64,000 bases of DNA, taken from Haladaptatus cibarius D43 (GTDB lineage Archaea; Halobacteriota; Halobacteria; Halobacteriales; Haladaptataceae). A model generated the notes under the pieces. It had not been told where the DNA came from and did not search any database. It saw only the letters and a list, made by a program, of their open reading frames with translations. Where the stretch lies: contig NZ_JDTH01000002.1 in the NCBI RefSeq assembly GCF_000710615.1, positions 674,082-738,081 of the forward strand, read 5' to 3'. Every line of letters begins with the position of its first letter. Positions within the stretch are counted from its first letter, which is position 1. The position numbers and the translations under genes are program-made. Positions 49,843 through 56,909 of this stretch are shown piece after piece.

Positions 49843-50767
49843 GGACTGATTCTACTGAAAATTCTAGATTGAACCCGGCCTCTCCTAAACCTTCATAAAT
49901 TTGATTAAAGAATGCTGTAGGAGGATAACGTTCAGAATTTGGTAGGGATTTCCAACTGTCGTATAAATTACAAAATTCATGTAAAAAGGATACGGAGGTA
50001 ACAATCCTCCCCTCCGATTCAAGCTTGCTAATATCTTTATCTGATTTTATATGTATTCTGCCTTCAGATCGAATATCGACACTCATTTGAATACCTCCAA
50101 CTTCGAAAATCCCACCAACCATTGTAATTTTTTTACCACGAAGTAATCCGGTTAAAACGGGTGCAGATCTTGCAACATTATCTGAGCCAGATACTTGGTT
50201 GACACGGCCGACTGCATCTTGCTCACCAACTACTTCAGCATCAGTCAGCCGAGATATTAATAAACTACCTGATATGTCCTGTGACTGGTTATATATGAGC
50301 CATAGGAAGAAATCAGGATCAAATTCTAATTCTGTGGCAGTACTATCCAACCCATTGTCTCTAAGTTTTGTATAAAATCCATCTGTGACTCTATTCAAAT
50401 CTGATTTTGTGCCCTTGAAAAATACATATCCCTTGGAGGTGATGAAAATATCACATATTCGGTTGTTTGGTATATGAACCGTCGTTTGTTCACCATCGCT
50501 GTCAATTCCTGTTTCTTCAGTAAATTCACGAACTTTGTAACGGAACCAACGAACCTCGTCATCCATTATTCGGAGGAATTCTCTCGGAACTGGTTGGTCT
50601 ACCGTTCGTGCCGGCAGTAGTACTTCTTTTATTGAATCTTCTAACTGAAGGGGATCAGATTGCTCATTGGTCTCGTCATCAAAACATCTGCTTATATTTG
50701 AAAGTTCGAAATCCGATTCTAATTGATGAATTTGATTAAAAACAAGATAGCCACTATATTCTGACAT
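49811..50767 (-). CDS. Unknown family, paralogue B (318 residues)
   Basis: AT-rich relative of the 345-residue protein: YSGYLVFNQIHQ start, LEFDPDFFLWLIYNQ, GRVNQV...ARSAPVLTGLLRG, GGIFEVGGIQMSVDIR then EGRIHIKSD, and FLHEFCNLYDSWKSL then ERYPPTAFF. Soluble. Preceded by a winged-helix gene (79 nt) and overlapped by the AlbA_2 gene, giving the order small membrane protein, wHTH, paralogue B, AlbA_2. No known family recalled. Confidence 0.65.
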   Translation of the reverse strand: MSEYSGYLVFNQIHQLESDFELSNISRCFDDETNEQSDPLQLEDSIKEVLLPARTVDQPVPREFLRIMDDEVRWFRYKVREFTEETGIDSDGEQTTVHIPNNRICDIFITSKGYVFFKGTKSDLNRVTDGFYTKLRDNGLDSTATELEFDPDFFLWLIYNQSQDISGSLLISRLTDAEVVGEQDAVGRVNQVSGSDNVARSAPVLTGLLRGKKITMVGGIFEVGGIQMSVDIRSEGRIHIKSDKDISKLESEGRIVTSVSFLHEFCNLYDSWKSLPNSERYPPTAFFNQIYEGLGEAGFNLEFSVESVLEEYKQKRGE

Positions 50768-50845
50768 TACTACTATTATTAAATCACTTTAAGCTTATAG
50801 AGTATCAATCTATCGCATATCGGCGATATGGGTAAGGGAGTAGCG

Positions 50846-51136
50846 TTACGAATCTTCGTCGTTCTCTAACTCTTCGGCGTCGAGGTCGCCAGCGAGATAC
50901 TGCCTTCCCTTTTTTGAAAGCCGGTAAATTGCTCTCGACTCATCGTGGTACTCGACAAGGTCGTACTCCAGAAGGAGCGAAATGTGTTCTCGAACTGTTT
51001 GGCGCTTCCAGTCCGTATTCTCGGCAATTAAACCGGGCGTCAGAACAAGTTCTTGACCTGCTTCGTTCCAAAGAAGTTCAAGGATGTCCCTGTCTACCGG
51101 AGTCATCCACGAAGCGAGGTCTGTTCGTGCCAACAT
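50846..51136 (-). CDS. Winged-helix regulator A
   Basis: 96 residues from ATG 51136. RTDLASWMTPVDRDILELLW, LTPGLIAENTDWKRQTVREH, ISLLLEYDLVEYHDESRAIY, LSKKGRQYLAGDLDAEELEN: a compact wHTH with the wing at Y-H-D-E-S-R. The ATG 12 codons upstream would overlap the small membrane gene; the chosen start matches the sister at 59066. Closely related to the wHTH at 58791-59066. Its last ~20 codons are the element copied as tails elsewhere in the region. Confidence 0.8.
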   Translation of the reverse strand: MLARTDLASWMTPVDRDILELLWNEAGQELVLTPGLIAENTDWKRQTVREHISLLLEYDLVEYHDESRAIYRLSKKGRQYLAGDLDAEELENDEDS

Positions 51137-51143
51137 ACCCAAT

Positions 51144-51374
51144 CTACGAACTGCTACCGAGTATCGCTCCAAGAATCTTGAATGGCAACACCATCATCCA
51201 GATAACGAGCTTTATCAGGAACATGAGAAAGCTCACGAGTCCGCCCGACGAATCGGCAGAGCCACTGACGGTGTTCAACTCGCCGCTGATCTGCTCTTCA
51301 TCGACACTGCTCTCGTACTTGCGTTGGATTTCTCCGGCGTAGTTCGTGTTGCAGTCGAGGCGGTCGGTGGTCAT
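51144..51374 (-). CDS. Small membrane protein upstream of winged-helix A
   Basis: 76 residues: MTTDRLDCNTNYAGEIQRKY, a Ser/Glu-rich linker, then a C-terminal amphipathic/hydrophobic run (LVSFLMFLIKLVIWMMVLPF, KILGAILGSSS). It ends 7 nt before the wHTH start. The first codons lie at the very edge of the 131-bp repeat. Possible small toxin-like or sensor membrane peptide. Confidence 0.5.
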   Translation of the reverse strand: MTTDRLDCNTNYAGEIQRKYESSVDEEQISGELNTVSGSADSSGGLVSFLMFLIKLVIWMMVLPFKILGAILGSSS

Positions 51375-51501
51375 CGCTGGCACGATGGGCGTGTTCTACC
51401 TCCCATACTTTACGTCTCTGAACGTGACGGCGACGCGTCGCTCGGAGAGCAGTGGCGAACTGACGCGTGTCTGGCCGCTGCTTGTCGGTGTGACGGGTGG
51501 G
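51371..51501 (+). repeat. 131-bp direct repeat, right copy
   Basis: See 46252-46382. The right copy continues into the genuine gene end (51502-51546), so it marks the original 3' end. Confidence 0.9.
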
Positions 51502-51546
51502 TTGGGTGTCGGGTACTATCTCTACAAGCGACTGCAGAAGGCGTAA
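51371..51546 (+). pseudogene. Displaced 3' end of the broken membrane-protein gene
   Basis: Encodes GVFYLPYFTSLNVTATRRSE, LLVGVTGGLGVGYYLYKRLQ, KA and stop: the true C-terminus (helix and basic end) missing from 45945-46390. No start codon of its own. Confidence 0.75.
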
Positions 51547-51637
51547 TCGCGTTCTATTAGGGTAGAAGTAATGTTGCCATTCTCCACGCTTAGAAGACTC
51601 TTTCGTTCCTCGTCAATACCTTACTCTTATTTAGGCT

Positions 51638-52567
51638 TTACTGACTGTACCATTCGGTTGCTGTTTCTTCTCCTAACTCCGCTTTAAGCTGTTCAGCGTA
51701 CGGATATTCAATTACATTCATTGCACGAGAGCACTTCTTTGATACTGAACTGAGGTCTTCTGACCAGTCTAATTCAGTCCGCTTCCAAACATCATGAGCA
51801 ACGTTGTTTCGTATATCAACTATTTCCCATATGAGTTCTTTCTCCTCCTTCGATATCTCTCCATGAGAAAAAAGAGAATCAGCCATGTCGCGTAACGAAG
51901 TGTTCTTGGCAACTGGAGAGTATTTCCATTTTAGGATCTCGAATGCTCCTGTTTCGATGACAGCCGTGGTTGTGAGGAGTAGATTCGAAAATTGTATCTT
52001 CATCCGATGTTGTAGCTCAAAACTCCTCTCGTGACCATCAATTGCCGAGAGTTCAAATCCTGTTCGATTTGCTGTTGCTTTCCAGGAGCAAAATGTGAAG
52101 TATCTCGATGTTATTCTGTTAGCATTCTCAATCGATTCAATCTCCTCTATCAGAGTGCTTGAAAATATTTCCTCTTCTCCCATCATTTCTCTTAAAGCAC
52201 CAAGTATCTCCTCGTATTTCTTAGAGTGGCGATAGCTGCGCTCATCTGCCCGCTCTATCATCCGCATTTTCTCTTTTGTTTCATACCAAGCCTCTCTAAG
52301 TTCGGTTTGACTTGGATTATCGGGTAAATCATTCCAATCTAAAATTTGGTCATATAGTGAGAGATGATCCGTTCCTTCTGCCAAAAGCTGATCCAACTCT
52401 AGAAACTGTTCAACGAATTGTCGTGAGACCACGAGGTTATCTACAGTTATCTCGGGAGGGAAATCAAAAACTTCGAACTCTCTAAGAATATCTTCTGAAT
52501 CCTCTGTTTTGTTTTTATGTGACTCCTTCCGCTCAGATCGGAATATTTTGCGAATCCTCTCAATCAT
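51638..52567 (-). CDS. HEPN-domain protein (putative RNase)
   Basis: 309 residues, AT-rich, mostly helical. The C-terminal ~130 residues have the HEPN signature: a helix pair ending IWEIVDIRNNVAHDVW, where R-x4-H (RNNVAH) is the classical HEPN ribonuclease motif. N-terminal region is charged coiled-coil (RIRKIFRSERKESHKNK, EKMRMIERADERSYRHSKK). HEPN proteins are frequent in defence and toxin systems. It stands alone next to the island's right edge; no MNT-type antitoxin partner is visible. Confidence 0.65.
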   Translation of the reverse strand: MIERIRKIFRSERKESHKNKTEDSEDILREFEVFDFPPEITVDNLVVSRQFVEQFLELDQLLAEGTDHLSLYDQILDWNDLPDNPSQTELREAWYETKEKMRMIERADERSYRHSKKYEEILGALREMMGEEEIFSSTLIEEIESIENANRITSRYFTFCSWKATANRTGFELSAIDGHERSFELQHRMKIQFSNLLLTTTAVIETGAFEILKWKYSPVAKNTSLRDMADSLFSHGEISKEEKELIWEIVDIRNNVAHDVWKRTELDWSEDLSSVSKKCSRAMNVIEYPYAEQLKAELGEETATEWYSQ

Positions 52568-52711
52568 AGTTAATCGAATGTCAGTTAGGATTACTTCTTG
52601 CTATCGGTTGGAGACCATGTTTCGCTATGAACTCAAGAAAGCATGCTCAGTTATATCTATATAAAAATCTATCTCCGATGTAATTATCAGTGTGGATTTA
52701 AATTTGCATAC

Positions 52712-54043
52712 ATGAATCGACGTAACTACCTTGCGGTAGTCGGATCAGGAACGCTCGCCACAATCGCCGGCTGCTCCTCCGGGAAGTTAGAGAAAAAATC
52801 GGATGATTCGGACGCCGCTGAAAAGACGAGAGAGAAGAAGAACAAAGACTCATACCGAGAAATTGGAGAATCGTTCGAGACCTCCACGGATGTCAAAATT
52901 ACAGTGGACGAGATCCATCTCGCAAATTCAATTACGCAGATGGGTTCAGGAAAGCTTGAACCCGGAAACGATCGGATGTTTGTGCTCGCGCACGTGAGTG
53001 CGAAGAACAAAGATGATGAGCCTCACAAACTTCCTTCTACGTCAAGCTTCGCACTCATTACAGGCAGTAGCCAATACGAGAACTATCGCAATGCTACGTA
53101 CATGAGCGATAGTCAGGTAACGGCACCAGTCTCCGGTAATTTCTATTCGGGGCTACAGGAGGCACGACCACAGATCGCCAAAGATGGGTGGCTTCTCTTT
53201 GCAGTTCCACGAGAGACGGAACAGGTTACGATAGCGTGGAGTGGACATCTCGAACTCTCCGGGGAGGAGGCGTATTGGAAGGCGACAATCGATTCCAGCA
53301 CACTACCAAATATCTCCGTAAAGTCCATCGATGCACCCGACAGCGTTCAGATCGGTGAGCAGTTCACCGCGACGATTACCATCCATAACACGGGTGGGAG
53401 TGCGGGCACCATCTCGACCTCGTATTCTGTTGCGACTCCGAGCGATGCCGCTGAAGAGTATACTCTGAAGAAGGAGGTTCCAGCGGGTGAGACGATTACA
53501 AAAGAGATTACACTACGACCTCAAGTGCTTGGGACGGCCAGTGTGACGCTTTCTAAACCGAACAAGAACACCACGATTTCCGTCAAACCCGCACTCCGGA
53601 AAATTGGTGAATCGTTCCAATTCGAAGAAGGGCTACAGCTCTCCGTTCGTGACCTCGTTTTTTCGGATTCGTATTCGTACGAGACGTACTTCGGCAATAA
53701 GACCACCTCTGCGGACTCTGGCAAACAGTTCCTGTTTGTCGAATTCCGTGCGAAGAATTCAACTGACACAGCTCAATCTATTCCTTCAGGTAGAGATATC
53801 TCGGTGACAGTTGAGGGCACATCGTACGACCTAACAGATACTAATGCCAACGTGTACGACGGATTTGTATCGCCGGTTAGTGGGGACGAGTATCCCAGAT
53901 ATGTTGGAACGCTTGGTTCTGGTAAAACCAAAGAAGGGTGGGTAATCTACAAGATACCCAGTGACGCAGCCAAAGAAGATATTTCAGTGCATGCAAACTG
54001 GTCGGCAAGTTATGACAATGCAACAGCAGTTTACTGGGAATAA
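52712..54043 (+). CDS. Lipoprotein with two DUF4352-like domains
   Basis: 443 residues from ATG 52712. MNRRNYLAVVGSGTLATIAG then CSS is a Tat-type start with lipobox. After an acidic/lysine-rich linker come a telokin-like domain (IGESFETSTDVKITVDEIHL), a CARDB-like adhesive module (IGEQFTATITIHNTGGSAGT) and a second telokin-like domain (IGESFQFEEGLQLSVRDLVF). Extracellular, membrane-tethered; ligand unknown. Confidence 0.75.
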   Translation: MNRRNYLAVVGSGTLATIAGCSSGKLEKKSDDSDAAEKTREKKNKDSYREIGESFETSTDVKITVDEIHLANSITQMGSGKLEPGNDRMFVLAHVSAKNKDDEPHKLPSTSSFALITGSSQYENYRNATYMSDSQVTAPVSGNFYSGLQEARPQIAKDGWLLFAVPRETEQVTIAWSGHLELSGEEAYWKATIDSSTLPNISVKSIDAPDSVQIGEQFTATITIHNTGGSAGTISTSYSVATPSDAAEEYTLKKEVPAGETITKEITLRPQVLGTASVTLSKPNKNTTISVKPALRKIGESFQFEEGLQLSVRDLVFSDSYSYETYFGNKTTSADSGKQFLFVEFRAKNSTDTAQSIPSGRDISVTVEGTSYDLTDTNANVYDGFVSPVSGDEYPRYVGTLGSGKTKEGWVIYKIPSDAAKEDISVHANWSASYDNATAVYWE

Positions 54044-54061
54044 GTAGGGTAGAGGATTTTA

Positions 54062-54129
54062 TTAGCTATTGCCGAGAGTACTGGCGTCAAACTCACCCGC
54101 GAGATACTTCCGTCCCTTCTCTGTGAATA
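54062..54129 (-). pseudogene. Winged-helix 3'-end tail B
   Basis: Read leftward: LFTEKGRKYLAGEFDAST then LGNS and stop. Homologous to the end of the intact wHTH proteins (KGRQYLAGDLDAEEL). Begins 3 nt after the stop of the CAP-domain gene. Confidence 0.8.
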
Positions 54130-54132
54130 GAC

Positions 54133-55203
54133 CTAGCAGAAGTTCTGAGTCGCGTAGACACGTGTTTCTCCGTCTACCTCAACAATATAAATTCCGATAG
54201 CTTCTTTCTTCCAGTAATCGGTCAAGATGTTCTCTCGGTGGCCAGTCGATTTCATCCAGCCGTTGACCAGTCCTTGAGCAACGTCCTTTTCGGTGGTGTG
54301 GTGTACCGTCTCTCCATTCGGTTTACGAACGTCTACGAACGCATGTGTATATGCGATGTTTTCTCCCCCTGTCGCATATCGATTTCCGCCGGTCGAGACT
54401 TTACACGAGTAACCGTACTTGTCGTAACGGTCACCCATCGTTTCCTGACTCGGCGAAGTATGGTCGAAGTACAGATTTTCGCCCATATCTCGACTGTGGT
54501 ACCGAGCAACAGGGCGGAGTTCAGTATCGAACTTAAGAGGGTTGAGTCCATGTTCCTGCCGTTGTTCGTTAATTTCATCATGAACTAAGAACTCGATTTG
54601 AGTCCGGTTCAGGTCGTTTCCGAAGATACCAGAACTCTCGCTGTTCGAATCGTCGTTAGTTGCGTTTGCGGCAGCACCCTGCACGTCCTCTACAGCGGAG
54701 TCAACCGGGGACGTATCGACTGGGAATCCCGGTACTGTAGCCACGCCCAACTGTCCGACGGTCGCTACCGAAACGAGGAGGACAAGCAGTACCGGTATCG
54801 AAAGTGACAGAGAAACAGCCGACTTGGCTAATCCACTCGCTTTTCGGGATGCGCTCGTTACCTTCTGCCAACGAGGTTTTTTCTGAACCTGATCTGGCTT
54901 TTCGTCAGCGTTATTTTTTGGTTTCGTCTCCACTGGAGGACTCGACTCGAAATTGTCAACAGCATCCCGCGTGCTGTATGTATTAATTGTTGCATCCTCA
55001 GACGAGGCAGTATTCGATTCTGTTGATTGGTTTACTGTTTCCTCAAAAGCATTTTCGAAGTACTTTCCTTCGCTATTCGCCCGACGAACTGAAGGACAGT
55101 TATGTTTTTCCGGGAGCGTATGTGATGAACATACTTTGATATTACAGTAATTACACGTCCGAGTAAGGCCGTTAGATTCGCCACATATTGTACATTTGGC
55201 CAT
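54133..55203 (-). CDS. Zinc-finger, membrane-anchored CAP-domain protein
   Basis: 356 residues. N-terminal AN1-like zinc finger (CTICGESNGL, CNYCNIKVCSSHTLPEKHNC), an acidic linker, one membrane helix (LSIPVLLVLLVSVATVGQLG), then an extracellular CAP/SCP domain: HDEINEQRQEHGLNPL, ARYHSRDMGENLYFDHTSP, GGENIAYTH, STGHRENIL with the CAP histidines. CAP domains act as proteases or lipid/ligand binders. It is bracketed by wHTH tails C (upstream) and B (downstream). Confidence 0.8.
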   Translation of the reverse strand: MAKCTICGESNGLTRTCNYCNIKVCSSHTLPEKHNCPSVRRANSEGKYFENAFEETVNQSTESNTASSEDATINTYSTRDAVDNFESSPPVETKPKNNADEKPDQVQKKPRWQKVTSASRKASGLAKSAVSLSLSIPVLLVLLVSVATVGQLGVATVPGFPVDTSPVDSAVEDVQGAAANATNDDSNSESSGIFGNDLNRTQIEFLVHDEINEQRQEHGLNPLKFDTELRPVARYHSRDMGENLYFDHTSPSQETMGDRYDKYGYSCKVSTGGNRYATGGENIAYTHAFVDVRKPNGETVHHTTEKDVAQGLVNGWMKSTGHRENILTDYWKKEAIGIYIVEVDGETRVYATQNFC

Positions 55204-55345
55204 CATCGAATTTATCATACTAATGGTAGTTAATCATTGGGATTAGTAGAATCGAGAAATTCGGATAGAACAGACCAATCAGTCACCTTGCTGTGCTACT
55301 GGTGACGAAGCAAGCACATCAGCGTAACCCAACCAGATTAGAAGG

Positions 55346-55387
55346 TTATTTTTCGTCGTCTTCTAACTCCTCGGCGTCGAGGTCGCT
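55346..55387 (-). pseudogene. Winged-helix 3'-end tail C
   Basis: Read leftward: SDLDAEELEDDEK and stop, matching the very end of the intact wHTH genes. Located 142 nt upstream of the CAP gene, the same spacing as between wHTH G and its cargo gene (143 nt). Confidence 0.75.
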
Positions 55388-55481
55388 CGTGAACTACGAC
55401 AAGCGGCGCTGAATCAGATTGAATCGGACAGCGTTCGAGAATAGACATTAGATTTATATTATCAGAATATTTTGGTAGGGT

Positions 55482-56063
55482 ATGCTCTTCATCATATTCG
55501 GATGGTCAGCCCGAACAAAGGAGTACGGACCAACATATCCGATAGAGTGCCCGCACTGTGAGAACGCTAACTATTTCCACCTTCTCAAGCATCGACGCTG
55601 GTTTTCGCTCTTTTTCATCCCCCTCATTCCTCTTGGATTCGGAACCTACGACCTCGTCTGCCCGATATGTAACGTTAGTTTCGAACTTGATGGACGAGCA
55701 GAAGCCAAGCAAGCAAAACAACTCTCCGGTGCTGCCGAGCATTATGAGAGTGACAAAATCTCTAAAGAGGAGTTTGACCACGAGTTGCAAGCGTTCGAAA
55801 CTGATGTTATCTCGGACATCTCAGTAGAAGACCTCAAGCCGCAGCCGTATGGTGGAGACGGTGTTATTGACAAGCTCTTTCGTCCGATGATGGCGCTTTT
55901 GTTCTTCTTTGCCACTATCACTACGGTATTTAGTGCTATCGGGCTTCAAGTTGGCATGTTCTTGGTCAGTGTCATCTGTATGCTCCCTTATCTCGCTATT
56001 CGATTCAACGACCCAGATAGTACGACGGTTCCAATTGTGGGTCTGGTGCGAAAAGTTTTCTAA
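55482..56063 (+). CDS. Zinc-ribbon membrane protein
   Basis: 193 residues. FIIFGWSARTKEYGPTYPIE, CPHCENANYFHLLKHRRWFS, FFIPLIPLGFGTYDLVCPIC fit the zinc-ribbon_15 pattern; a helical region follows and two C-terminal helices (MMALLFFFATITTVFSAIG; GMFLVSVICMLPYLAI). Only plus-strand gene within the wHTH-tail region; its 3' end touches tail D. Function unknown. Confidence 0.7.
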   Translation: MLFIIFGWSARTKEYGPTYPIECPHCENANYFHLLKHRRWFSLFFIPLIPLGFGTYDLVCPICNVSFELDGRAEAKQAKQLSGAAEHYESDKISKEEFDHELQAFETDVISDISVEDLKPQPYGGDGVIDKLFRPMMALLFFFATITTVFSAIGLQVGMFLVSVICMLPYLAIRFNDPDSTTVPIVGLVRKVF

Positions 56064-56107
56064 GGCAGTTTCTAAGTCCTCGGCGTACAGGCCAGCGAGA
56101 ATCCGAG
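56060..56107 (-). pseudogene. Winged-helix 3'-end tail D (degenerate)
   Basis: Read leftward: ARILAGLYAEDLETAL, aligning with QYLAGDLDAEELE of the intact genes. Follows immediately the stop of the 127-residue membrane-protein gene. Weaker than tails B, C and F, but in the same position and orientation. Confidence 0.6.
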
Positions 56108-56491
56108 CTAAATTTTCCGGAGATAGTACGCGCTACCGATTATTGCCACAAATGGATTGTAAATTATCTGAATCAATGCGTAGCGTTTCGGATTCCCGGT
56201 TTCTCGGCTGTGTGAAAAGGCCGAAAAGAAGGTGACGACCCACGCAAGCAATCCGACTATCCCCGCGAGAACCAGTCCAGCCTCAGACGACGCGAGATTG
56301 TCGAGGAACAACTGAATCGAACCACCAGACAACAACCAGACAAAAAACTCGATTGCTTCGAGCGAAGACAAAAGCCATAGGAACGGATTTATGATTCCGA
56401 TTATCCCGTTGTAGATGCCTTGGATTGCGATTGCGATAACCCAAAGTGCGAGACCGATTCCAATTCCATACTTCGTGGTATTTTCGTCCAT
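56108..56491 (-). CDS. Polytopic membrane protein, wHTH E cargo
   Basis: 127 residues with three to four helices (YGIGIGLALWVIAIAIQGIY, LLSSLEAIEFFVWLLSGG, LVLAGIVGLLAWVVTFFSAF) and a YYLRKI end. No family recognised. Starts 52 nt after winged-helix E's stop. Confidence 0.65.
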   Translation of the reverse strand: MDENTTKYGIGIGLALWVIAIAIQGIYNGIIGIINPFLWLLSSLEAIEFFVWLLSGGSIQLFLDNLASSEAGLVLAGIVGLLAWVVTFFSAFSHSRETGNPKRYALIQIIYNPFVAIIGSAYYLRKI

Positions 56492-56543
56492 GAACTCATA
56501 TCTGATTCTATTTATATAAAATAATATGGGTCTGGTCGTAGCG

Positions 56544-56828
56544 TTACGAATCTTCCTCGTCTTCGAGTTCCTCAGCGTCGAGGTCGCCAGCGAGATACTG
56601 CCGACCTTTCTCCGTGATCTGATAAAGAGAACCATGTGGTTGCTCAACCAATTTCATCTCTCGAAGACCCTTCAGTGCACGAGTTACAGTGGCACGTGAA
56701 GGAGGTCGCTGCATTGATTGTTGTAGGTTATAGACAATCGCACTTCCAGAGAGGGCCAAATCGTTCTCAGCAAGAAAGTTGAGAACAGGTCTAGTAGCGC
56801 TGTTTTCCCAATCTGCCCCTCTCGCCAT
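56544..56828 (-). CDS. Winged-helix regulator E
   Basis: 94 residues from ATG 56828. Different head (ARGADWENSATRPVLNFLAE, SGSAIVYNLQQSMQRPPSRA, TVTRALKGLREMKLVEQPHG) from wHTH A and G, but the same tail: ITEKGRQYLAGDLDAEELED. It also shares the 18-mer GTAGCGTTACGAATCTTC just past the stop with wHTH A (50838-50855 region). So two unrelated regulator heads carry one conserved tail. Confidence 0.78.
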   Translation of the reverse strand: MARGADWENSATRPVLNFLAENDLALSGSAIVYNLQQSMQRPPSRATVTRALKGLREMKLVEQPHGSLYQITEKGRQYLAGDLDAEELEDEEDS

Positions 56829-56834
56829 CGTCAA

Positions 56835-56909
56835 TCACTCATGACCTTCTTCGAGAGTGCTGGCGTCAAACTCACCCGCGAGATACTGCTCGCCTCGCTC
56901 AGTAATCGA
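56835..56909 (-). pseudogene. Winged-helix 3'-end tail F
   Basis: Read leftward: SITERGEQYLAGEFDAST then LEEGHE and stop. Overlaps the last codons of the 582-residue gene in another frame, so that gene's final residues (RFDY) are written by the tail itself. Confidence 0.8.
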
